Below are positions 55,007-61,868 of a DNA stretch of 64,000 bases, in pieces; the first letter of the stretch is position 1, and each line of letters begins with the position of its first letter. The stretch is taken from assembly GCA_035281745.1 (NCBI GenBank), contig DATEDI010000021.1:124001-188000 (forward strand). The letters run 5' to 3'. The notes under the pieces are model-generated. The model saw only the letters and a program-made list of their open reading frames with translations, was not told the origin of the DNA and searched no databases. Position numbers and translations under genes: made by a program. Source of the DNA: 66-474 sp035281745. Its GTDB lineage: Bacteria > Pseudomonadota > Gammaproteobacteria > Xanthomonadales > Rhodanobacteraceae.

Positions 55007-56641
55007 TCAGGGCAGTGGCTCCACGTCGAACGCAATGGTCAGGCGACGGTCTTCGGGCGTGCCGGAGAAAGGCACCGTGCCGTGCCACATGTATGACGGG
55101 AACAGGACGAGCAGCCCTAGGCTCGGCTTCACGAAATATTCCGGTTCAAGGAGCGGGTTCGTCGGAAAGGCCGGCTCACCGAATTTCAGCCACCCTTCTC
55201 CACCGCGGTCGACGGCATGCGGCAGATGCAGGTAACAGGCGGACGAGATCCAGCCCTCCGGGTGATAGTGGCTGACGTGAAACCCATGGGGACGCAGCCG
55301 CACCGACCACATGCCACTGATGCCGTATCGGCCTGTATTGCGATTGCGCATTGGATCATCGCCGACGCCGACGGCCTGCATGTAGCGTCGGATCGGGCCG
55401 TCGATGGCTTGCGGCAATGCGCGAATCGACGCAGACGGCGAATTTTGCGGCGCGAGATGTATCTGGCTTCCCTCGCGCAAGGAGTTTCCGATCGGGTGCG
55501 CGCGCAAGGTCTGCGCGCGCTCCAGGTCCGCAACCAGTTCGGCAAGATACGCCTCGAGGCCGCTCCAGCCGGCCGGCACATCGATCGGCTCGGCACGGAC
55601 GAGATGCTGGTAATCCAGCAACTCGCGGTAGCGCGGATCACCCAGCATGCGCAGCGCATCGGCCTTCATTGCCAGTGCCCGGCCGTCGGTGGGATCGGCC
55701 TTGTGGAGCGCCTCCGCGATCTCCAGGGCCTCTTGGGCATGGCCCGTGGCCAATGATGCGTTGCCTACGGCGACTTGCGTGGCGCGATCGTGTGGAGCGA
55801 TCGCGTGCAGCCGCTTTGCGTAATCCAGCGCGCGAGTTCCGTCCAAATCGAGCGCGATCGTGGCCGCTGCCGTCAGCAGGGCCGGCGCCGATGGCGCCAA
55901 CTGGAGCCCGATGTCGATCGCGGCGAGCGCTTCGCGCGGCAGCCTTGCGGATGTCAGCAATCGAGCCTTGGTGATGCGAAGGCCCTGCGAATCGGCGTGG
56001 ACATGCAAGACTTTGTCGATTTCGCGACTCGCTTCGTGCACGTCCCCGGTGCGCATCCACACGAGTTCCATCAGATTCCCGTGCGCTATCTGATGCTCCG
56101 GCCGAGCCTGTACCACTTTCCTGAACTGGGTTTCGGCTTCGTCGAAGCGGGCCTGTTCGAGCAACGCGCGCCCGAGGACGAACGCCACATCGGCGTCCTC
56201 CCTGCCGCGGGCGATACTTCGTATGACGGCTTCGGCCTCAATTGCCTTGCCGTTGTCTGAAAGCACCGCCGCGAGCCTCAATGTTGCATCGCGATTGCCG
56301 GGGTCCTTGGCGAGCCAGCGCCGCAAAACGGCCTCGGCGTCATCCTTCCGGCCCACCGCCATCAGCGCGTACCCGTAAAGCATCAGCAGCGTGCCGTCGG
56401 CATGCGCGGATTCGGCAAGTGGCGCAAGCGTGTCCAGGGCGAGACGGACTTGCCCCAACGTCAACCACGTCCGCGCCAAGGTCGAAAGGCGCGCCACCGC
56501 TCGTCTCACCGCCGGGCTTGCTGGCGCAAGGTCCATTGCGCGTCGCAGTGCCGCGGCCGCTTCCGGATGCTGACCTGCCTGCAACAGGTCGGCTGCCTTC
56601 TGCAGGATTTCAGGTGGATTGGTGAGCGGGGACGAATTCAC
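55007..56641 (-). CDS. TPR protein with putative 2OG-Fe(II) oxygenase domain
   Basis: This 544-residue protein has a TPR array (about 10-330), followed by a C-terminal oxygenase-like domain of the 2OG-FeII_Oxy_5 type. The metal site is suggested by SHYHPEGWISS (His458, His460) and MWHGTVPFSG (His520), with Arg532-Arg533 in EDRRLTIAFDVEP. The N-terminal TPR region resembles that of the sulfotransferases. It is upstream of the receptor gene in the same direction. The domain call is by pattern and fits the family, but the expected Asp of the usual HxD motif is not obvious, so catalysis is less certain. The substrate is unknown. Confidence 0.82.
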   Translation of the reverse strand: MNSSPLTNPPEILQKAADLLQAGQHPEAAAALRRAMDLAPASPAVRRAVARLSTLARTWLTLGQVRLALDTLAPLAESAHADGTLLMLYGYALMAVGRKDDAEAVLRRWLAKDPGNRDATLRLAAVLSDNGKAIEAEAVIRSIARGREDADVAFVLGRALLEQARFDEAETQFRKVVQARPEHQIAHGNLMELVWMRTGDVHEASREIDKVLHVHADSQGLRITKARLLTSARLPREALAAIDIGLQLAPSAPALLTAAATIALDLDGTRALDYAKRLHAIAPHDRATQVAVGNASLATGHAQEALEIAEALHKADPTDGRALAMKADALRMLGDPRYRELLDYQHLVRAEPIDVPAGWSGLEAYLAELVADLERAQTLRAHPIGNSLREGSQIHLAPQNSPSASIRALPQAIDGPIRRYMQAVGVGDDPMRNRNTGRYGISGMWSVRLRPHGFHVSHYHPEGWISSACYLHLPHAVDRGGEGWLKFGEPAFPTNPLLEPEYFVKPSLGLLVLFPSYMWHGTVPFSGTPEDRRLTIAFDVEPLP

Positions 56642-56740
56642 GCGTGTGCAGCCTGCCTGATCGGCGTGGAACGCTCAACTCGCTGGTCGTTTAGGGCAAC
56701 CGGGAAGCGGGGCTGCCCACATCTGGCGCGGCCGCAACGA

Positions 56741-56772
56741 GTCCCTACAGATCGAGGTCCCTACAGATCCTG
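56741..56772. repeat. Short direct repeat at a gene end
   Basis: TCCCTACAGATC occurs twice, 17 bases apart. One copy contains the stop codon region of the putative outer-membrane protein gene and the other lies just beyond it. It looks like a small tandem duplication of the 3' end of that gene. Confidence 0.5.
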
Positions 56773-57762
56773 ATGGTATTGCACGTAAGGCACGCGGCCC
56801 TGATCGGGGGCGGCGGCGCCGGGGCCGAACAGCAGTGGCGAGCGACCGGAACTCCACACGTTCTGCGCGCCGAAATTCAATTCCCCGCGCCACGGCAGGC
56901 GCACGCTGATGCCAAGATCGATGCCGCTCCAGCGCTGGTTCTGGTCCAGCGCGGCGCCGGGCAGATTGGGTTCCAGGACATGGCCGACGATGGACCCGCG
57001 CACCGCGCCATGACGAATGCCGAGGCTGAGCGTGGTCTGGTCGACCGTGTCGTCGGCGGCCAGGCCCGATCCGGGGAGGAATCTCACGTGACCGACACTG
57101 GCGCCGAGATCCAGGCTGGTGTTCGGCGCCACATCGAGCTGGCCTTTCGCGCTGATGCTGGTGGCCGTGCTATTGCGGAACCACAACGGTGCCGCGACCT
57201 CCGCGCCGCCCTCGGCTGGCAGCACCCGCGGCAGAGCCGCACGACGATCCAGCGCAGGCGAAGTCGCGGACGCGCTGTGCGATTGCCCCACGGAAACATC
57301 GAATTTGCCGCCGGGACCGGCAAACCCGGCTCCCACCTCGCCGCGTTGCACGCCATCGGTCAGCGGACTGACGCACACGGGACTCAACGGCGCACTGGAC
57401 AGCGTTGCCGCGCACACCGGCGCCAGTGGCGCCCAGCGGATTTCACGGACATTGGCGTGGGCCGTGATGCCCGGCTTGGTGGAGAGATGTACCCCTGCGC
57501 CGGCGGAATGGGATTGGCCGTCCAGCGGCGTCGCGGTGGGTATGGTGGGTGCAGCGTGGCCGCCGGCCGTCACCGAAAGCGTGTTGCCGTCACGCTGCCA
57601 GACCGGCGCCGTCGCGGTGTCCTTCGCCACGGTGTTCTTCTTGGCGTGCGCAGGCTGTTGCACCGCCGGAATCACCGGCATGGTCGTCGTCTGGCCGAAC
57701 GCCCACACCGGCAGGGCCATGCCCAAGCCGGCAAGCATTACGTTGGCCAAGCATCGACGCAT
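56761..57762 (-). CDS. Putative outer-membrane or periplasmic protein
   Basis: This 333-residue protein has a signal peptide (ending in AFGQ). The mature part is rich in Gly, Ser and Thr, with amphipathic strands such as LDLGASVGHVRFLPG, TLSLGIRHGAVRGSIVGHVLE and GIDLGISVRLPWRGELNFGAQNVW. The alternating pattern suggests a beta-barrel or beta-sandwich at the outer membrane. I do not recognise the family. Two pairs of cysteines may form disulfides. It is divergent from the double-GAF gene, so it could be part of the same surface regulation. I cannot give a function. Confidence 0.7.
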   Translation of the reverse strand: MRRCLANVMLAGLGMALPVWAFGQTTTMPVIPAVQQPAHAKKNTVAKDTATAPVWQRDGNTLSVTAGGHAAPTIPTATPLDGQSHSAGAGVHLSTKPGITAHANVREIRWAPLAPVCAATLSSAPLSPVCVSPLTDGVQRGEVGAGFAGPGGKFDVSVGQSHSASATSPALDRRAALPRVLPAEGGAEVAAPLWFRNSTATSISAKGQLDVAPNTSLDLGASVGHVRFLPGSGLAADDTVDQTTLSLGIRHGAVRGSIVGHVLEPNLPGAALDQNQRWSGIDLGISVRLPWRGELNFGAQNVWSSGRSPLLFGPGAAAPDQGRVPYVQYHQDL

Positions 57763-58041
57763 CTGAAAGGTCCGGATCAGTGAATGCCCAAGGCGTCACC
57801 CGGCACGGCCAAACCGTACCGACTTTGGGTGTGATTGTACGCCACCAAATTACATTTTGCTAACAATTGCTGGACTGGTCGGTGCGGCATTCCTTGCCTT
57901 CAATGCGAGCGTGGCCGCGGCACCATTTTCGCCGTTTGCGGCCGCGGAATCCGTTACGGGACGAGCATTTCTGATCTCGCACACGCGCTTCCCCGTGCGA
58001 CTGACGTTACACTCACACCAATGCAGGGGGTTGGACCATTC

Positions 58042-60939
58042 ATGGCAGGCAACGTTCACCATCTGGCCACTCCGGCTAGTCCGTCGCCCGTCGCGGCTGC
58101 CTCGTTGCGGGCCAGCGGGGCGCTCTGGACGGCGGGAAGCCTGGACCAGGTGGTTGCGGCCGCGCGCGCTTTGCTCGCCGATCTTGTACCGGGCGCGGCC
58201 GTACAGCGCTGCGCTGGCAGCGACGGTGATGGACTCGGGGCAGCGCCCGATCATCGGGTGCAGGTGCCGCTTTCCGATCACGAAACACTGGTCCTGACCG
58301 CCAACGGCTCCCCGGAGGCCGGCGCCGTACTGCAAGCCGCAGCCGACCTGATCGGCGCGCGGGTCGGCGCACTCGGCCGACAGACCGCGATGGCGGAATC
58401 GGTCGAACAACTCGGCCGTGCCGAGAAGTTGCAGCGCGCACTGTACGCCATCGCCGATCAGGCCAGCGCGGCCGGTACCGACATCACAACGATGTTCGGG
58501 GCGCTGCACCAGATCGTCGGCACCTTGATGTACGCGCAGAATTTCTTCGTGACGTTGTACGACGCTTCCCGCGACAGCGTGCGATTCCCCTACTACGCGG
58601 ACGTGGCGGATCCGACCATTCCGGACCCGCACAACGACATGTCGATGGGAGAGATCGAACGCGGACCCACCTGGTACGTGATCCGCGACGGCAAGCCGCT
58701 GATGGGCTCGCTGGAAACACTGAAGCTTCAGGTGAGCGGACCGTTCCACAGTTCCGGTACCGATTGCGTGGACTGGCTCGGAGTGCCGTTGCTGCGCGGA
58801 AGCGAAGTGGTCGGCTGCGTGGTCGTGCAGAGCTACGACGACGCACACCACTACGACGAGCAGGACAAGGCCCTGCTGATCTACGTGGCGCAGCACATCC
58901 AGACCGCGCTGGAACGCCGCCTCGCGCACGCCGAACTGGAACACCGCGTGGGCGAACGTACCGAAGCGCTGCGCGACGCCAACCGCGTGCTGCAGCAACA
59001 GGTGCTGGAACGCCAGCGCGGCGAGCGCTTGCAGGCCGCACTGTTCCGGATCGCGGAACTGGCCACCACCACCGACAGTATCGACAACTTCTATGCCGCG
59101 GTGCATCGCGTGGTCGGCGGTCTGCTGTACGCGCGCAATTTCTATATCGCGCTGCTGTCCGAGGACAGCGCCGAACTCACCTTTCCCTACTCGGTGGACG
59201 AACGCGACCAGAGACGCCTGCCGCGCAAACTCGCGAACGGCCTGACCGAATACGTGCTGCGGCACAGCACCGCGCTGCTCGCGAACGCCCCCGAAATCGA
59301 ACGCTTGCGCATCAGTGGGGAAGTGGCGCAACACGGCACCGATTCGGTGTGCTGGCTGGGCGTGCCGCTGGTGTGCGCCGAACACACCGTGGGCGTGCTG
59401 GTGGTGCAAAGTTACACGCCGGAACACCACTACAGCCTGCGTGACCAGGAACTGCTCACGTTCGTGTCCTACCACATCGCGAACGCGCTGGAACGCGTGC
59501 GCGCCGCCGAAACGCTGCGGCGCGCCTATTCCAACCTCGAACACCGTGTCGGCGAACGCACGCGCGCGCTGGCGCTGGCCAATCGCGATCTGCGCGCGCA
59601 GATCGCCGAGCGCGAACGCATCGAGGCGCGCCTGAAATACGAAACCCTGCACGACTCGCTGACCGGTCTGCCCAACCGCAGCCTGCTGATGCAGCGGCTG
59701 GAGCACGCGCTGGAACGTTTCCATTCCGAGCCGGGCAAGGGTTTCGCGGTGCTGTTCATGGACCTCGACCGATTCAAGGTCATCAACGATTCGGTCGGGC
59801 ATCTGATCGGCGACGACCTGCTGTTCCAGGCCGGCGGCCGCATCCGCGCCTGCCTCAAATCCGAAGACGTGGTGGCGCGCCTCGGCGGCGATGAATTCGG
59901 CGTGCTGCTGGAAGGGATCATCGACGCGGACAAGGCCTGCCGCATCGCCAAGCGGATCATCGATGATTTGAACGCGCCGTTCCGCCTCGCGGCGAAAGAG
60001 CTGTTCACGTCAACCTCGATCGGTATCGCGCTGGCAGCCGAGCATTACAAGCATCCCGAGGAGCTGCTGCGCGACGCGGATTCGGCGATGTATCGCGCCA
60101 AGGCCGATGGCCGCCATCGCTATGCCGTGTTCGACGAAGGTCTGCGCCGCGAAGCGGTCTCGCTGCTGGAAGTGGAAAACGATTTGCGCCGCGGCCTCAC
60201 GCGCGATGAGTTCGTGGCTTACTACCAGCCAGTGGTGAATCTCGCGGACGGCAGCGTCGCGGGTTACGAAGCGTTGATGCGCTGGCGTCATCCGCAGCGT
60301 GGCCTGTTGCTGCCCGGCGAATTCCTGAGTGTCGCCGAAGACACGGGCGCTTCGGAAACCATGGACTGGCAGATCTTCGAGCAAGTGTGCCGCGGCGCCG
60401 CGTCCCTCATCGGAGGCCGCGATCTTTTCGTGGGCATCAACCTGTCGGCCCGCCATTTCCGCAACCCCGATCTCGATCGCCGCCTGCTGCGGTTGCTGGC
60501 CGACCACGACATGTCGCCCTCCAACCTGCGGGTCGAGGTCACCGAACGCGCGATGCTGGAGAATCCGCCCGAAGCCAAGCGCATACTGCAGACACTGCGC
60601 GGCGCCGGTATCGGGATCGCGCTGGACGATTTCGGCACCGGCTATTCATCGCTGTCCTACCTGCATCAGTACCCGGTGCAGGCGCTGAAGATCGACCGTT
60701 CGTTCATCACCAGCCTGACCGCGGAAGGCGAAGGCAGCAGCGACGCGGTGATCCGCACCATCATCGCGATGTCGCGCCTGCTGTCGATGCAGGTGATCGC
60801 CGAGGGCGTGGAAACGGTGGAGCAGCGCGACCTGCTGCTGAAAATGGGCTGTCGCTACGCGCAGGGCTTTCTGTACGCGCCGGCGCAACCCCTGGAAGTC
60901 TGGGCCGGCAGCACGGTGCCCCCTCCTTTGACGGAATGA
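58042..60939 (+). CDS. Double-GAF diguanylate cyclase/phosphodiesterase (GGDEF-EAL)
   Basis: This 965-residue cytoplasmic protein has two GAF-like sensor domains (about 120-300 and 330-490) linked by coiled coils. A GGDEF domain follows (GGDEF at 615-619), then an EAL domain with EAL (743-745), VEVTE and DDFGTG (862-867). The GGDEF motif is intact and the main EAL motifs are kept, so both synthesis and breakdown of cyclic-di-GMP are possible. The inhibitory site has KSED instead of RxxD (606-609), so feedback may be weak. I chose ATG 58042 because the second copy at 61869 begins the same way (MAxNVHxL); ATG 58021 is also in frame. No membrane segment is seen. Confidence 0.92.
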   Translation: MAGNVHHLATPASPSPVAAASLRASGALWTAGSLDQVVAAARALLADLVPGAAVQRCAGSDGDGLGAAPDHRVQVPLSDHETLVLTANGSPEAGAVLQAAADLIGARVGALGRQTAMAESVEQLGRAEKLQRALYAIADQASAAGTDITTMFGALHQIVGTLMYAQNFFVTLYDASRDSVRFPYYADVADPTIPDPHNDMSMGEIERGPTWYVIRDGKPLMGSLETLKLQVSGPFHSSGTDCVDWLGVPLLRGSEVVGCVVVQSYDDAHHYDEQDKALLIYVAQHIQTALERRLAHAELEHRVGERTEALRDANRVLQQQVLERQRGERLQAALFRIAELATTTDSIDNFYAAVHRVVGGLLYARNFYIALLSEDSAELTFPYSVDERDQRRLPRKLANGLTEYVLRHSTALLANAPEIERLRISGEVAQHGTDSVCWLGVPLVCAEHTVGVLVVQSYTPEHHYSLRDQELLTFVSYHIANALERVRAAETLRRAYSNLEHRVGERTRALALANRDLRAQIAERERIEARLKYETLHDSLTGLPNRSLLMQRLEHALERFHSEPGKGFAVLFMDLDRFKVINDSVGHLIGDDLLFQAGGRIRACLKSEDVVARLGGDEFGVLLEGIIDADKACRIAKRIIDDLNAPFRLAAKELFTSTSIGIALAAEHYKHPEELLRDADSAMYRAKADGRHRYAVFDEGLRREAVSLLEVENDLRRGLTRDEFVAYYQPVVNLADGSVAGYEALMRWRHPQRGLLLPGEFLSVAEDTGASETMDWQIFEQVCRGAASLIGGRDLFVGINLSARHFRNPDLDRRLLRLLADHDMSPSNLRVEVTERAMLENPPEAKRILQTLRGAGIGIALDDFGTGYSSLSYLHQYPVQALKIDRSFITSLTAEGEGSSDAVIRTIIAMSRLLSMQVIAEGVETVEQRDLLLKMGCRYAQGFLYAPAQPLEVWAGSTVPPPLTE

Positions 60940-60946
60940 CGCCGGC

Positions 60947-61726
60947 ATGACCGGTTCCGCCGCCGGCGTCCGCGGTGCGCGGCGCCCGTTCGTGCGTCGA
61001 TGGCTGCAACGGCTGTTGTGGCTGGTCGTGACATTCGTCGTGGCGACGTGGCTGCCGGTGCTGATCCTGCGCTTCGTGCCGCCCGTCACCAGCGCCTACA
61101 TGCTGGAACGACGGATTTCGCGAATGTGGCAGGGCAACCATCGTTTTATCCTGCACTACGAATGGGTGCCGTGGAAACAGATCGCGCCGGTCGCGCCGCT
61201 GGCGATGGTGGCCGGCGAAGACCAGACTTTCCCGTTCAACCACGGCTTCGACATCCCGTCGATCCGTTCGGCCATCGACGAAGCGGAGGCCGGGGGCCGG
61301 CTGCGTGGCGCCAGCACGATCACCCAACAAACCGCGCGCAACCTGTTCCTGTGGAGCGGCGGCGGCTTCTTCCGCAAGGGCCTGGAAGCGTGGTTCACGG
61401 TGCTGATCGACATCACCTGGCCCAAGCACCGGGTGCTTGAGGTATACGCCAACATCGCCGAACTCGGCGACGGGATTTACGGGGTCGAAGCCGCCTCGCG
61501 AGCCTTCTTCCACCAACCGGCGTCGCGCCTGACCGCTCATCAGGCCGCGTTGCTCGCGGCGGTGCTGCCCGATCCGCGCGACTGGCACGCCGACCGGCCG
61601 TCGCCGTACATCCAGCGCCGCGCAGCATGGATCCAGCAGCAGATGCGGCAATTGGGCGGGGTGTCCTACGTTCTCGACCCGCACCCGAAACGGCCGCGGG
61701 TTGCGCCGACACGCGACCGGCGATGA
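60947..61726 (+). CDS. mtgA: Monofunctional peptidoglycan transglycosylase MtgA
   Basis: This 259-residue inner-membrane protein joins lipid II units into glycan strands. It has one N-terminal membrane helix (about 20-42) and a GT51 domain. The catalytic Glu91 lies in AGEDQTFPFNHGFD, and GASTITQQTARNLFLW (from 121) and RVLEVYANIAELGDGIYGVEAAS follow. The gene starts seven bases after the GGDEF-EAL gene and is enclosed by two double-GAF paralogs. It is probably co-transcribed with the first. The context is unusual for mtgA and suggests only a loose link to cyclic-di-GMP. Confidence 0.94.
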   Translation: MTGSAAGVRGARRPFVRRWLQRLLWLVVTFVVATWLPVLILRFVPPVTSAYMLERRISRMWQGNHRFILHYEWVPWKQIAPVAPLAMVAGEDQTFPFNHGFDIPSIRSAIDEAEAGGRLRGASTITQQTARNLFLWSGGGFFRKGLEAWFTVLIDITWPKHRVLEVYANIAELGDGIYGVEAASRAFFHQPASRLTAHQAALLAAVLPDPRDWHADRPSPYIQRRAAWIQQQMRQLGGVSYVLDPHPKRPRVAPTRDRR

Positions 61727-61868
61727 TGTGTCGAATCGCGGAATCTTGACCCCGATCAAATTTCCGCTGCGAACCTGTAACCAAAGATCACAAAAAAAGG
61801 GCGCAACTTGGCGCGGTTTGTGCCGATATCGATCAGGAGCACCATCCAGTCTTCGAAAGGGGTCGGCC

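Noticed and set aside
54944..55096. Small + strand frame (50 codons) with a hydrophobic start in the receptor upstream region
   Set aside because: It has GGGAG upstream and a possible membrane helix, but it runs antisense into the end of the TPR-oxygenase gene and has no further support. It could be revisited as a peptide substrate only if conserved.
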